DNA of 64,000 bases from an uncultured Bacteroidales bacterium (GCA_902779875.1 CACZCX010000008.1:62001-126000), one strand, 5' to 3'; positions 17,072-27,398 are shown, counted from the stretch's first letter. Numbers and translations: made by a program. Notes: generated by a model not told the origin, from the sequence alone.

Positions 17072-17953
17072 ATGCAGTTAATTGACGGAAAGGCAGTAGC
17101 CGAACAAGTAAAACAGGAGATTGCAGCCCAGGTGGCCGCAATGGTAGAGAGAGGTGAGAAACGCCCCCATCTGGCCGCTATTCTGGTAGGCCATGACGGC
17201 GGAAGTGAGACATACGTAGCAGCCAAGGTCAAGGCATGCGAGGTATGCGGATTCAAGTCAACCCTGATCCGTTTTGAGAGCGACATAACCGAGGATGTAC
17301 TTCTGGCCAAGGTTGCCGAGCTCAACAACGACCCCGACGTGGACGGATTCATAGTACAGCTCCCCCTGCCCAAGCATATCAACGAGCAGCATGTGATCGA
17401 GGCCATCGACTACCGCAAGGACGTGGACGGTTTCCATCCCATCAACGTAGGCCGCATGAGCATAGGTCTGCCCTGCTTCATCTCAGCTACACCTAACGGC
17501 ATCATGGAGCTGCTCAAGCGCTACAACATCGAGACCCGCGGCAAGAAGGCCGTCGTACTGGGCCGCAGCAACATAGTAGGCAAGCCCATGGCCAGCCTTC
17601 TGATGCAGAAATCCAACCCCGGTGACTGCACCGTAACCATCTGCCACAGCCACACCGCCAACATCAAGGAGGAGTGCCTCCAGGCCGATATCATCGTAGC
17701 AGCTCTGGGACAGCCCGGATTCGTAAAGGCCGATATGGTCAAGGAGGGCGCCGTCATCATAGACGTAGGCACCACCCGCGTGCCCGATGCCACCAAGAAG
17801 AGCGGATTCCGTCTGAGCGGCGATGTCCAGTTTGACGAGGTAGCTCCCAAGTGCAGCTACATCACCCCTGTTCCCGGCGGCGTAGGTCCCATGACCATAT
17901 GCTCGCTTATGAAGAACACCCTCCTGGCTGGCCAGAAGAGCATCTATCAGTAA
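17072..17953 (+). CDS. folD: Bifunctional methylenetetrahydrofolate dehydrogenase/cyclohydrolase
   Basis: 293 residues. FolD motifs: [14 protein letters not shown] (catalytic Lys in YxxxK), [34 protein letters not shown], and the C-terminal [15 protein letters not shown]. It interconverts 5,10-methylene- and 10-formyl-tetrahydrofolate in one-carbon metabolism. It lies between ffh (13 bp) and the capA-like gene (10 bp), so the three are probably one transcript. Confidence 0.97.
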   Translation: MQLIDGKAVAEQVKQEIAAQVAAMVERGEKRPHLAAILVGHDGGSETYVAAKVKACEVCGFKSTLIRFESDITEDVLLAKVAELNNDPDVDGFIVQLPLPKHINEQHVIEAIDYRKDVDGFHPINVGRMSIGLPCFISATPNGIMELLKRYNIETRGKKAVVLGRSNIVGKPMASLLMQKSNPGDCTVTICHSHTANIKEECLQADIIVAALGQPGFVKADMVKEGAVIIDVGTTRVPDATKKSGFRLSGDVQFDEVAPKCSYITPVPGGVGPMTICSLMKNTLLAGQKSIYQ

Positions 17954-17963
17954 ATCCCGGATT

Positions 17964-18914
17964 ATGGTCTGGCCGGTTCGCATAAGCGCACTGCTGCTTG
18001 CCTGCAGCACTCTGAGTTTATCGGCCCAGAACGTAGCCTTATATTTTGCAGGTGACATAATGCAGCACAAGGCCCAGCTTGAAGAGGCGTGGACCGATGC
18101 CGGAACATATGACTATAGCGGCTGTTTCACTCAGGTAATCCCTGAGATTGAGGCAGCCGATATTGCTGTCTGCAACTTTGAGACCACGCTGGGCGGCACC
18201 CCGTTTACCGGCTATCCGCAGTTCAGCTCGCCCGTGGAGCTGGCCGCAGCCGTCCGTGACGCCGGATTCGACATATTCCTGACCGCCAACAACCACTGCC
18301 TGGACCGACGTAACCGCGGACTCATAAGCACGCTGGACCGCCTGGACAGTCTGGGCATAGCCCATCTGGGTACTTACCGCAATCAGGCTGAGCGCGACTC
18401 CCTCTACCCCTATATCGTGGAGCATGGCGGAGTAAGAATAGCCCTGCTCAACTACACGTACGATACCAACGGCATACCTGTAGACCCGCCCTGCATAGTC
18501 AACTACATAGACACCACCGTCATAAAGGAGGACCTGCAGAAAGCCAGGGCCCTCAAAGCCGACTGCATAATAGCCTGCATGCATTGGGGCACGGAGTACC
18601 GCCTGGAACCTGACAACTCGCAGAAAAGACTTGAAGACTGGCTCTACCGCCACGGCGTGGACCATATCATAGGCGGTCATCCGCATGTAGTACAGCCCGT
18701 ACGCACCCTGCCCGATTACAGGTACCGTCCCATCAGACACCTCACCGTCTGGTCGCTGGGCAACTACATATCAAACATGTCAGCCCCCAATACATATCAG
18801 GGGCTGGCAGTTACGTTGCACCTGGTCAAGAATGACTGGTACACATTCCTGTTTGATTACAGTTTGCACCCCAACACTACCGTCAGGCCGCAATTTCAGG
18901 TCGTTCCGCGGTGA
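17964..18914 (+). CDS. CapA/PgsA-family metallophosphatase-like protein
   Basis: 316 residues with an N-terminal signal peptide (ISALLLACSTLSLSAQ). It shows the PGA_cap signature: YFAGDIMQHKAQ near residue 30, AVCNFETTLGG near 72, FLTANNHCLDR near 108, MHWGTEY near 208, and IIGGHPHVVQP near 233. These are metallophosphoesterase-like residues. CapA was first linked to poly-gamma-glutamate capsules, but many homologues are in genomes without that polymer; no capB/capC is nearby, so that role is not supported. It is third in the ffh-folD operon. Confidence 0.85.
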   Translation: MVWPVRISALLLACSTLSLSAQNVALYFAGDIMQHKAQLEEAWTDAGTYDYSGCFTQVIPEIEAADIAVCNFETTLGGTPFTGYPQFSSPVELAAAVRDAGFDIFLTANNHCLDRRNRGLISTLDRLDSLGIAHLGTYRNQAERDSLYPYIVEHGGVRIALLNYTYDTNGIPVDPPCIVNYIDTTVIKEDLQKARALKADCIIACMHWGTEYRLEPDNSQKRLEDWLYRHGVDHIIGGHPHVVQPVRTLPDYRYRPIRHLTVWSLGNYISNMSAPNTYQGLAVTLHLVKNDWYTFLFDYSLHPNTTVRPQFQVVPR

Positions 18915-18916
18915 TA

Positions 18917-21900
18917 TCAGAAACTGATACCTCCCACAATACTTATACTGTTTGCCTTGGTGTTCCAGTGATTTTCAATCAAGGTTCCGCCGTTACGTGC
19001 ATACTGTACACCTATCTTGTACGTATTGGGCAGAATCAGTTTCTCAAACCTGAACATAAGGTTCACACCTGCCGAATAGAGATCCTTCATGCCATGGTCC
19101 GATGAGCACATGGTGTAGTCCACGAACGGGTTGAGCTCCAGGTTCCTAAGATATGCCACCTGACCCAGTGCAAGGTCCACGGGTGCAAAAGGAGTAAAAT
19201 AGTCGACCGATACACGCGCCGATGTGTTGCTTCTTAAAAGGAACGCTTCCGATACGAATGTAGTGAAACCTCTGGGACGGACATCCATCACACCCATTCC
19301 CCAGGCATCCTTCAACTCATCAAAAGCGTCATATATCTTATGTTGGCCAACCAATTCCAGACGCAGTCCGTCAACCGTTGACAGTCCGGGTGTATAACCA
19401 TAGAGGTCGAATCCTACAGTACCAAGATGTTTGCTCCTTGTATACCGTGCAAGACCTCCCACTCCCCACTTAGGGGTAATTCGTGAATTAGGAACAGGAA
19501 GGACTATCTCGAATTGGGCATCGGCCAGGAACCTTACGTTATCATAAAAGTCCCTGGTAAAGGGATCATCGGTATCAAATGACGTCAGACTTCCGTCACG
19601 CTTAAGGATTATGTTACGGGCTCCGGCAGCAAGCTGGTCGTTACTGCCGGCCACACCAGTTCCCACTTGTACTTTTTTTATCCAGCCGTTGCCGGTAAGG
19701 TCAAGCGGCAAAAATACATAGGCCGATCCCGCTACCGACATCCTGGTCTTGCCGTTGCGGTCCATGAACTCGTTACTCACATGGATGATAGTATCATTCC
19801 AAAAGCCCGACACTGCCCTCAAGGCACTCCTGTCACCCACATCCAAGGTGAACTCGAACTTGGGAACCATTCCCAGATAGGTCGTATTCATATGGAATCC
19901 GAGCTTCCACGGCTTGACACTCTCCCTGTCAAAAGGATCGGGATGAGCCGATACAGCCATGGCACCGGTCAGGGTTCCTAAATGGTTCTGGAATAATGCC
20001 GTAGCTCCCAGTGACAGCCGTTCATAGTCGAATCCTGCCACTGAAGAATTAAAGAAACCCTGGTTTGAGAAGAACGGCATCCAGGAGTGGATACGCAGGA
20101 AATGCAACCCTTTATTATAGTTGCTGTGAACTATCCTGTCATCAGACAGTTCATTCTTGTAGTACATATCCCTCTCTCCCTGCAACTCTTTTTCCTGCTT
20201 GGTGAGCTTGTCGGCAATGGGGTTTGAAACGAATTCGTCAAACTCCACCTCTCTGGAATATGACTCGGCGGCCCTTGACAGTATACGTCCCTGGGGCGTC
20301 AGAGCAGAGAAACATATCTCTCCATCCTTGACGAACGGATATGAAACGCCGTATTTGGTATTGGTAAGCTGAGTCATCACTCCATGACGGGGCATCGCGT
20401 CTCCACCGGCCGGCTCAAGACGATAGGAATAGATTTCCTTCGTACCGTTCTTATCGGACGTCATATAGATCATCCCGTTCTCGGATTTCATATCGACCAC
20501 AGAAAACGGAACCGGTCCCTCGAGCCTGTTCACATCGGTAAAATCAGTAATGAACAACCCGACACCCTCATAATCAATTCCGCTGAATACCACGAAACGG
20601 TCATCGGCCGAGAAAGCAAGATCCAACACCTGAACCTCACCGTCCAGGCTTATATACCTGAGTTCCTTTCCGTTCACCGCATCCATAAGCACTATCCGAT
20701 AGCTGCCGTCTTCAAGTGATTCTACTACGGCAAGTCTCTTTCCGTCATTTGACACCATGGGTGAATGATATATGGAGCCACGGGTCAGAAACTTCTTATT
20801 GGAAGGATCCGACAGACTCATCATTCTGAGATTGCCTGACAGGATGCCACTGAAGGAGCGGTCATGCCCGGGTTCTGTCCAATAAATGCAATCCGTGTAT
20901 TTGGAATAGGTCATCTTTATCCAGTCAGTCTCAAGACGTATAAGGTTACTGATTTTTCCGTCGGGATTTATACGGACTATGGACGGAGTCTCATCCATAC
21001 TCTTGCGCGTAGCTATGATGTCACCGTTACCTGCCTGCAAAGCATTCCCGTATTCGTAGAAATACCTGGAGTCATCCCGGAGCACGGGCAGCAGCTCCTG
21101 GAACGGGCCGCGTTTACGGTCATCCTCCCTCCAAATCCATTCAAAATCAGTCGACACATCGCCCCACATCTCATTCACGGACTTGCCTGTAACAGAACGG
21201 ACACTCTTGGAGAATGCGCGGAAACAGAAGATGTTGGACACGTTCTTCAGATAGTTCTCCATGAACGTAGGAGCGTAATAGTCATCATATCCTGCATGTG
21301 TCCTTAAACCTGCAACCGTCATATAACCCACTTTATAGTAATCAGGGGTATACAGTCTCTGTGAACCGTATCTCCAACGATACCAGTTGCGGTACTCGCC
21401 GTTGTCAAACGCCATCCTGTAATACTCCAGGAAGTCGGCTGTACGGCCTCGTCCGGAGTTGGTGAGAGCAGTCTCCATGACGACCGCATCACCCTCGGTC
21501 AATGCCTTATTGGAATATAAATTAAAGGCCAGCGCGGGACCCATATCACCCAACAGATAAGGCGTCCATCTCCAGTCACCCGTACGTCCTGCCTCAATCT
21601 GTGAGATATGACGGTTCTCATGAATCGCGTCAAGGACGTCGGTTCTGAGAGGTACGAACAGAATGCCGGGTGAAAGATAGGTAGACAGATGAGACTCCGA
21701 CGGGGCAGCCATGACAACGCCCGTAGGACCGGCATAATGGTTCATGAGCACAATCGGGAATTTCCTTTCTCCCTTTTGGTTGGGCAGCAATCCTGATGAC
21801 AGGCTTACATCGGAACGGTATCTCTCAAATAAGGAGGCGAATTTGAATGCCATTGAGTCAGCACCTTCCGGATAGATTACATCATAGTTACGGGAGCTCA

Positions 21901-21997
21901 TCACATCCCACTTGGAATCAGATTTGTTGTTAAAGATTTGTGCGTTGACCTGACAGCTCAGGAAGGCAATGAACACGGTTAGCAATGCTTTCTTCAA
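18917..21997 (-). CDS. Envelope protein: HExxH peptidase-like domain, TolB-type propeller and outer-membrane barrel
   Basis: An ATG-proximal frame extends to 22030, but a -7 box (TATGTTTG, minus strand) covers 22028-22035, so the transcript starts near 22020. The TTG at 21997 gives a good signal peptide (LKKALLTVFIAFLSCQVNAQ), 1026 residues and a short 5' UTR; this start is inferred. From that start, an HENRH motif (residues 126-130) with a downstream LTEGDAV glutamate (about 168) fits a gluzincin-like metallopeptidase. A central region with repeated strands (YWTEPGHDRSFSG, HSPMVSNDGKRLAVV, LDLAFSADDRFVVFSG) resembles TolB/WD40 blades. The C-terminal 350 residues are strand-rich and end in phenylalanine, as an outer-membrane barrel does. 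Function is unknown. Confidence 0.7.
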   Translation of the reverse strand: MKKALLTVFIAFLSCQVNAQIFNNKSDSKWDVMSSRNYDVIYPEGADSMAFKFASLFERYRSDVSLSSGLLPNQKGERKFPIVLMNHYAGPTGVVMAAPSESHLSTYLSPGILFVPLRTDVLDAIHENRHISQIEAGRTGDWRWTPYLLGDMGPALAFNLYSNKALTEGDAVVMETALTNSGRGRTADFLEYYRMAFDNGEYRNWYRWRYGSQRLYTPDYYKVGYMTVAGLRTHAGYDDYYAPTFMENYLKNVSNIFCFRAFSKSVRSVTGKSVNEMWGDVSTDFEWIWREDDRKRGPFQELLPVLRDDSRYFYEYGNALQAGNGDIIATRKSMDETPSIVRINPDGKISNLIRLETDWIKMTYSKYTDCIYWTEPGHDRSFSGILSGNLRMMSLSDPSNKKFLTRGSIYHSPMVSNDGKRLAVVESLEDGSYRIVLMDAVNGKELRYISLDGEVQVLDLAFSADDRFVVFSGIDYEGVGLFITDFTDVNRLEGPVPFSVVDMKSENGMIYMTSDKNGTKEIYSYRLEPAGGDAMPRHGVMTQLTNTKYGVSYPFVKDGEICFSALTPQGRILSRAAESYSREVEFDEFVSNPIADKLTKQEKELQGERDMYYKNELSDDRIVHSNYNKGLHFLRIHSWMPFFSNQGFFNSSVAGFDYERLSLGATALFQNHLGTLTGAMAVSAHPDPFDRESVKPWKLGFHMNTTYLGMVPKFEFTLDVGDRSALRAVSGFWNDTIIHVSNEFMDRNGKTRMSVAGSAYVFLPLDLTGNGWIKKVQVGTGVAGSNDQLAAGARNIILKRDGSLTSFDTDDPFTRDFYDNVRFLADAQFEIVLPVPNSRITPKWGVGGLARYTRSKHLGTVGFDLYGYTPGLSTVDGLRLELVGQHKIYDAFDELKDAWGMGVMDVRPRGFTTFVSEAFLLRSNTSARVSVDYFTPFAPVDLALGQVAYLRNLELNPFVDYTMCSSDHGMKDLYSAGVNLMFRFEKLILPNTYKIGVQYARNGGTLIENHWNTKANSISIVGGISF

Positions 21998-22027
21998 GCA
22001 CCTTACTTCTTTAAAGAGGACCATTTG

Positions 22028-22035
22028 CAAACATA
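22028..22035 (-). promoter_or_regulatory. Promoter -7 element for the HExxH protein gene
   Basis: TATGTTTG on the minus strand matches TAnnTTTG. It overlaps the most upstream in-frame TTG codon and therefore argues for the downstream start at 21997. Confidence 0.55.
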
Positions 22036-22104
22036 GTTATGATTAGATTGTCAAACGTACACATTTTTTCTGTAATTTGCGGCCACTAAACAACCAAAAT
22101 CTTT

Positions 22105-24177
22105 ATGAGAACAATACTAGCCGCCATCTTTGGCCTGTTTCTTACCTTTTCGGCCAGTGCCAAACTTACTTTCAGGGAGATCCGCACAGCCGCGGACAAT
22201 GTGATCGAACTTTTCTATGTGAGCGACACCCTTGATGTCAATGAGGTCGATATCTCCGATCCCGCCCAGTGGAAAGTCAACGGACAGCCTGCCCTTGCTG
22301 TGAACCGCGTTGCCGCCGCTGCCGACCAGTGTGACAACTTTATCTATCTTACCGTCCCCACCCTTGAGAACGGCAAAAAGTACACTATTGACACCCCCTA
22401 CGGCTCCTATAAGTTCAAGTTCAATGACAAGGAGGTATTCTGCGAGGCCATCAAGACCAACCAGGTGGCATACAGCGCCCTCTCAACCAAACGTTTTGCC
22501 AACATGGCCATCTATCTGGGCGACGGCGGCACACGCCAGATTGAGGGAGCCCTGCCCGGCTACACCGTATATAAACTCAAGAAATCAGGCAAGGTAGGCA
22601 AGAAGATCTGCTCCGGCCAGGTAAAGGAGATCGGCCAGGACCGTTCATCGGGCGATTTTGTATACAGAATTGACCTGTCTGAGGTTCCCGAGGGCGGACT
22701 CTATAAGATAGTAGTTGACGGTTACGGTTCGTCATATCCCTTTGGCGTAGGATCCGATTTCTCACAGAAACTGGCTTACGTAAGTTTCCGTTCGCTGTTC
22801 AACCAGCGTTGCGGCATACAGATAATAGAGCCCTACTCCGATTTCAGCTACCGCACCAAGCGCTGCCACGAGACCATCTATCAGACCTATGACCGTATAG
22901 CCGAGGCCCGTCTGGTCGTAAAGGGCACCGAGCCCACCATCCAGGCATGGGGTGGCTACCACGATGCCGGCGATGCTGACCGCCGTACCTATCATATGGA
23001 CGTGCCCAGCACCCTGCTCACCACCTATGAGGCATTCCCCGAGCTGTTCACTGATAACCAGTTCAACATACCTGACATCTTTGACGAGCAGTTCAACATA
23101 CTGGGCAAGGGCAACGGCATACCCGATATCCTTGACGAGGCTGAATGGGGCACCATGTTCTGGAAGTACTTCCAGGAGGAGGACGGTCAGATACCCTGGG
23201 GTACCGAGACCAACGGTTATTCACCTTTCACCACCTATGACTTTGAGGACCATCTGTTCGGTTCCGAGACACTCGATCCCCGCACATCGGCTTGGGCATC
23301 GGGCCTGTTCTATCACTTTGCGCGCATCATAAAGCCGTTCGATGAGGCCAAGAGCGCCGAGTACGCCGCACGTGCAGACCTGGCTTATAACGCATCGGTC
23401 CGTACTTATGCCGAGCGTAACCGCGAGATGCCCGCCACCTTCCGCATGTATTATAATGTGGAGAAATACCTCATGACCGGCGATGCCGAGTGCCACGAGT
23501 ACGTCAAGGCCCATGCTGCCGATGCCATGCAGATTGTCGACACCTACAACCAGGGTTCCGAGATATTCGCCGAGCGCGGCTGGCTCACCTCATATTTCTT
23601 CAGTTACATACTGGCTCCCGAGAGCAAGACCGATGCAGCCACCGTCAAGGCCTTCAAGGATGCCCTGCAGGCTACCGTCGACAAGCAGATGGCCGCCTTC
23701 CTTGAGAACGCCTACCCCAACGGCACACCTATGAACGTGACCTGGTGGGGCAGCAATGTGGCTCAGGGACAGTACACCTATCCTATCGTGCTCATGTGGA
23801 AGCTCACCGGCAAGCAGGAGTATATTGACGTGGTTAGCCAGATGATGGACTACGCCCTGGGACTCAATCCTCTGGGCAAGTGTTTCATGACCACCCTGGG
23901 TTACAACCAGGTTCACTGGCCGCATGACCGCGAGAGCGCCTATACCATAGAGCAGGGCTGGGGTCCGCGTCCCGGCATCCTGGTGTTCGGTCCCGGCAAC
24001 TACGTCCGCAACTATCCCAGCTATCCGGTAATATCACGCAACTCAACTCCCCGCGAGCGTGCGTACATAGACATACTTGACAACTACCAGAACAACGAGT
24101 ACACCATCTACCAGAGTCTCTGCTTCCCGTCAGTAGTCTATCCCATCCTCGCCGGAGGCTACAAAACTGAACAATAG
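22105..24177 (+). CDS. Glycoside hydrolase family 9 endoglucanase
   Basis: 690 residues with a signal peptide (MRTILAAIFGLFLTFSASA). An N-terminal Ig-like CelD_N domain (about 120-215, TNQVAYSALSTKRF) precedes the (alpha/alpha)6 GH9 domain. Catalytic signatures: WGGYHDAGDADR (Asp base, around residue 282-291), YALGLNPLGKCFMTTLGYNQVHWPHDR (GH9 family signature, split here for length: YALGLNPLG, then VHWPHDR), and NNEYTIYQ near the end carrying the acid Glu. It hydrolyses beta-1,4-glucans (cellulose, cello-oligosaccharides or mixed-linkage glucan). No SusC/SusD pair is nearby. The stop codon lies inside a REP-like palindrome. Confidence 0.93.
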   Translation: MRTILAAIFGLFLTFSASAKLTFREIRTAADNVIELFYVSDTLDVNEVDISDPAQWKVNGQPALAVNRVAAAADQCDNFIYLTVPTLENGKKYTIDTPYGSYKFKFNDKEVFCEAIKTNQVAYSALSTKRFANMAIYLGDGGTRQIEGALPGYTVYKLKKSGKVGKKICSGQVKEIGQDRSSGDFVYRIDLSEVPEGGLYKIVVDGYGSSYPFGVGSDFSQKLAYVSFRSLFNQRCGIQIIEPYSDFSYRTKRCHETIYQTYDRIAEARLVVKGTEPTIQAWGGYHDAGDADRRTYHMDVPSTLLTTYEAFPELFTDNQFNIPDIFDEQFNILGKGNGIPDILDEAEWGTMFWKYFQEEDGQIPWGTETNGYSPFTTYDFEDHLFGSETLDPRTSAWASGLFYHFARIIKPFDEAKSAEYAARADLAYNASVRTYAERNREMPATFRMYYNVEKYLMTGDAECHEYVKAHAADAMQIVDTYNQGSEIFAERGWLTSYFFSYILAPESKTDAATVKAFKDALQATVDKQMAAFLENAYPNGTPMNVTWWGSNVAQGQYTYPIVLMWKLTGKQEYIDVVSQMMDYALGLNPLGKCFMTTLGYNQVHWPHDRESAYTIEQGWGPRPGILVFGPGNYVRNYPSYPVISRNSTPRERAYIDILDNYQNNEYTIYQSLCFPSVVYPILAGGYKTEQ

Positions 24178-24304
24178 GGACGGTTCCTAATGTTGCAGTT
24201 TTGATACCGTTTCAAAAAAATAGGTCGGAAAAAATCCGACCTATTTTTATTTTGATTTCTGCAAAAACTGTAACATTAGGAACCGTCCCTATTGTTTAGT
24301 TTTT
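24163..24304. repeat. REP-like inverted repeat between convergent genes
   Basis: The outer arms (AAAACTGAACAATAGGG... on the left, complement on the right) carry the family core GGGACGGTTCC and the AACATTA/TGTTGCAG flanks. In the middle a further hairpin (TAGGTCGGA/TCCGACCTA, 24221-24248 area) with A- and T-tracts looks like a bidirectional terminator. The stops of GH9 (TAG in ACAATAGGG) and of the convergent AGCS gene (TAA) both fall inside it; the AGCS protein's last residues NNRDGS are encoded by the repeat. Confidence 0.85.
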
Positions 24305-25661
24305 CAAAATCCTTGAGCTCGCGGATGGCCCGCTTGCAGAGAATCAGGATGGGAATCACCGTGCCCCATGCCATCAGGCCCACGCCTATGTCACCGAGCT
24401 GCCAGACCGTATCGGCCTCACGTATGGCGCCGTATATCACTGAAAACAGGATTACGACCTGGAATATGCGCAGCATAAGTTTCTCCCTGCGGGAGTTACG
24501 ACCCCTGAACAGATAGAAAATGCTGGTCTCGGCATAGAAGTAATAAGCCATGATGGTGCTGAACGCAAAGAATACCATGGCCACCGATACGAACTTGCTG
24601 CCGAATCCGGTAAATACGGAATCGACTGCGCTCTGCGTAAATCCGGCGTAGTTGTTGCCCAGCTCGGGTGCATTGGCCAGGATGAGTTCGCCTGTATCGG
24701 CATCGATCACGTTATACGTTCCGGAGGTGAGTATCATGATGGCTGTCGCCGTGCAGACGAACAGCGTATCGACATAAACCGAGAAAGACTGCGCCAGACC
24801 CTGCTGAGCGGGATGCGGGACATCGGCAGCGGCCGACACAATGGCACCGGTACCCTGCCCTGCCTCATTGGAGAATATGCCGCGCTTCACGCCCATGGCT
24901 ATCGTGGTGCCGATAATACCGCCGCAAAACGGGTTGATTCCGAACGCGCCCTTGACTATGCCTGCAAGCACTGCGGGCACCTGCTCAAGATGGTATGAGA
25001 CCACCACGAGAGAGAGAATTATGTATCCGAACGCCATGAAAGGGGTTATGACCGATGCCACCTTGGCAATGCGTCTCACACCACCCACGATAACCACGCC
25101 GAGCACCGCTGCCAGCACTACGCCCGACACCCACGTGGGGACCGGGAATGCGTTCTGCATGGTCATGGAGACTCCGTTGGACTGCACCATGGTAAGACAG
25201 AATCCGCAGCTTATGATGGTGATCACGGCATAAACCACACCCAGCCAACGGAGTCCGAGCCCATCGGAAATGATGGAGAAAGGACCTCCGCGATAGCCGC
25301 TCTCATGCTTGAACCGGTAGACCTGTGACAGAGTTGACTCCACGAATGCCGTCGATGCACCCAGGAATGCCACCACCCACATCCAGAACACGGCGCCGGG
25401 GCCGCCGAACGCGATGGCCGTTGCCACACCTACTATATTACCCGTGCCCACGCGACCGGACAGGGCTATGCAGAAAGCCTCGAACGATGATATGCCGTCC
25501 TTGCCGCGCTTCTTGCCGAACAGGGAGCGGAACATGAGACCCAGCCTGCGCACCTGCACCATACGGGTACGGACAGAAAAATAGAGCCCGGCGAGCAGAA
25601 GCAAGACCACAAGCCCCGGGTTCCATACAACTTTATTGATTACGCTGACGATATTTTCCAT
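24276..25661 (-). CDS. Sodium:alanine symporter (AGCS family)
   Basis: 461 residues from the ATG at 25661 (MENIVSVINKVVWNP), the usual AGCS start; the open frame runs 72 codons further up but that part is not family-like. About 10-11 membrane segments. Motifs: GVGTGNIVGVATAIAFGGPGAVFWMW near residue 85 (read in two parts: SGRVGTGNIVGVA and GGPGAVFWMW), and FSNEAGQGTGAIVSAAA near 245, the AGCS signature. It imports alanine or glycine with Na+. The C-terminus (NNRDGS) and stop come from a REP-like repeat. Confidence 0.9.
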   Translation of the reverse strand: MENIVSVINKVVWNPGLVVLLLLAGLYFSVRTRMVQVRRLGLMFRSLFGKKRGKDGISSFEAFCIALSGRVGTGNIVGVATAIAFGGPGAVFWMWVVAFLGASTAFVESTLSQVYRFKHESGYRGGPFSIISDGLGLRWLGVVYAVITIISCGFCLTMVQSNGVSMTMQNAFPVPTWVSGVVLAAVLGVVIVGGVRRIAKVASVITPFMAFGYIILSLVVVSYHLEQVPAVLAGIVKGAFGINPFCGGIIGTTIAMGVKRGIFSNEAGQGTGAIVSAAADVPHPAQQGLAQSFSVYVDTLFVCTATAIMILTSGTYNVIDADTGELILANAPELGNNYAGFTQSAVDSVFTGFGSKFVSVAMVFFAFSTIMAYYFYAETSIFYLFRGRNSRREKLMLRIFQVVILFSVIYGAIREADTVWQLGDIGVGLMAWGTVIPILILCKRAIRELKDFEKLNNRDGS

Positions 25662-25740
25662 TGGGCTGCAAAGTAAACTGATAATTGGCAAAAATTCATA
25701 TCTTTGGCCTAAAATCAGTATCAACCAAACAAATAGGACT

Positions 25741-26274
25741 ATGAAAAAAGTACTGTTTATCCTGTCTCTGCTGCTCATGCCCTTCATGGCATCGGCACAG
25801 AATACAATCCTCTCGCAAGTCGATGAGATAGCACAGGTTGAGGACGGTGACGGCAATACCGTGCTCAATGTAATCAACCTCCCGGAAAACGGCCAGAACC
25901 ATTATTGGCTCTCTGTGGGCAATCTGGGCGTGGGTAACAAGATAGTGCAGATCCAGATCGATCCCGCATTCGAGCTGTTCCTCCCTCTGGGTGATAACCT
26001 GACCGATGCGGTCGATGCAGTTGAGGAGCTGTTCAAGCAGAGCAAGGAGCCGCGCGGCACGACGGTCAAGAGGCGAGGATGCCTGGTATTCGCCGTCCCC
26101 AGCCAGGACAAGCTTGAAGAGGTCACTGTCACCTCACGCAAGGTCCTGTTCAGCCGTAACCTTGAGTTCATGCTGGAGAGAGACGGTTACACACGAATCA
26201 CCTACGTCTCCAAATCCCACCTGTCCACACTGAACAAGGGAATGAAGTTCTACGCCCGATTCCACGACAAGTAA
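25741..26274 (+). CDS. Secreted protein of unknown function
   Basis: 177 residues from the ATG at 25741, chosen because MKKVLFILSLLLMPFMASAQ is a clear signal peptide; the open frame extends upstream to 25636 without support. No domain is recognised. The mature part has an acidic first half (VDEIAQVEDGDGNTVLNVI) and an IQIDPAFELFLPLGDNLTDAV segment. It is divergent from the AGCS gene and 41 bp before the LRR lipoprotein, with which it may be co-transcribed. Confidence 0.7.
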   Translation: MKKVLFILSLLLMPFMASAQNTILSQVDEIAQVEDGDGNTVLNVINLPENGQNHYWLSVGNLGVGNKIVQIQIDPAFELFLPLGDNLTDAVDAVEELFKQSKEPRGTTVKRRGCLVFAVPSQDKLEEVTVTSRKVLFSRNLEFMLERDGYTRITYVSKSHLSTLNKGMKFYARFHDK

Positions 26275-26315
26275 CAGAAAAGAGATATATTTGCGGCAAC
26301 AAATATCCGTAACAG

Positions 26316-27398
26316 ATGAAAAGGTTGCTGTTTGCACTTACAATACTCGCTGTAGGGGCCTCCTGTATGCAGAAAGAGGAGCCCAGGGAACTGTTTCCCA
26401 TCAGACTGAACGAATCGGACCTCAAGCCGCAGGGATACTATGACGGAACGCTCTATTACGTCATCACCTCCACCTCCCCGCGCGAGGTGTGCATAAGCGG
26501 CACAGGACCCGGCCGGACGCAGGTCACCACCCCCACACATGTCATGATCAATGACACCGCGTACACCTGCATCGGCTTTTACAATAATGCATTCTACGGC
26601 AATGACAGCCTCAGGGAGGTCAAGACAACCGGTTACGTGAAGGTATTCTCCGACTCCTCGTTCATGGGTTGCAGCAATCTCACCGGCTTTGTGTTCCCCA
26701 AGAAGACCTCAGTCATCGGGGACGGCGCGTTCCGTGACTGCAGACAGCTCACCTCAATCAGGTTTGTGAGCGGTGCATCGGCCAATATCGGCAAGGGCGC
26801 GTTTGAGGGCTGCGTGGCGCTTGAGACAGTAGAGTTCAAGAGCGACATCAAGAAGATCGGAGAGAGTGCTTTTGCCGGTTGCATCGGACTTGATTCCATT
26901 CAGACACCGGGCGGCTTGGACACACTCGCAAGCAAGGCCTTTGCCGGTTGTATCGGTCTTAAGAAGGTTGTGATTGCCAAGGCTGCTTATATAGGTGATT
27001 ATGCGTTTCAGGGATGCGACAGCCTGCTCCGTATAGCGCTGCCCAAGAGTGTGACGAAACTGGGTAAGGGCGCCTTTGCCGACTGCATAAATATGGATAC
27101 CGTTGCACTCAATTACGGACTTACGCTGATTGACTCCCTCACATTCAAGAACTGCCGCAAGCTCACCTCAATCTCGCTGCCGTCCACCGTAGACAGCCTT
27201 GAGACCGATGCGTTCTGGGGGTGCGACCACCTTACTGCCATCAGGCTGAATGACTCCATTCCCCCGTCGTATCACGGATCGACCACCAATATCGGAATCA
27301 ATGCCTCAGCGATTACGCTGCGCGTTCCCAAAGGCAGCAAAGCCCGCTACCAGGCCTCTCCCTTCTGGAGCAAATTCACCCACATAACCGAAAACTAA
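26316..27398 (+). CDS. BspA-type leucine-rich-repeat lipoprotein
   Basis: 360 residues. A lipoprotein signal (LLFALTILAVGASC, lipid-modified Cys at residue 17) is followed by about nine LRR_5 repeats from residue 75 to 340, seen as repeated IGDGAFRDCRQLTSI / IGKGAFEGCVALETV / IGESAFAGCIGLDSI units. BspA-like proteins are surface proteins that bind host or bacterial ligands. The stop codon TAA (27396-27398) lies inside the left arm of a REP-like repeat. Confidence 0.88.
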   Translation: MKRLLFALTILAVGASCMQKEEPRELFPIRLNESDLKPQGYYDGTLYYVITSTSPREVCISGTGPGRTQVTTPTHVMINDTAYTCIGFYNNAFYGNDSLREVKTTGYVKVFSDSSFMGCSNLTGFVFPKKTSVIGDGAFRDCRQLTSIRFVSGASANIGKGAFEGCVALETVEFKSDIKKIGESAFAGCIGLDSIQTPGGLDTLASKAFAGCIGLKKVVIAKAAYIGDYAFQGCDSLLRIALPKSVTKLGKGAFADCINMDTVALNYGLTLIDSLTFKNCRKLTSISLPSTVDSLETDAFWGCDHLTAIRLNDSIPPSYHGSTTNIGINASAITLRVPKGSKARYQASPFWSKFTHITEN

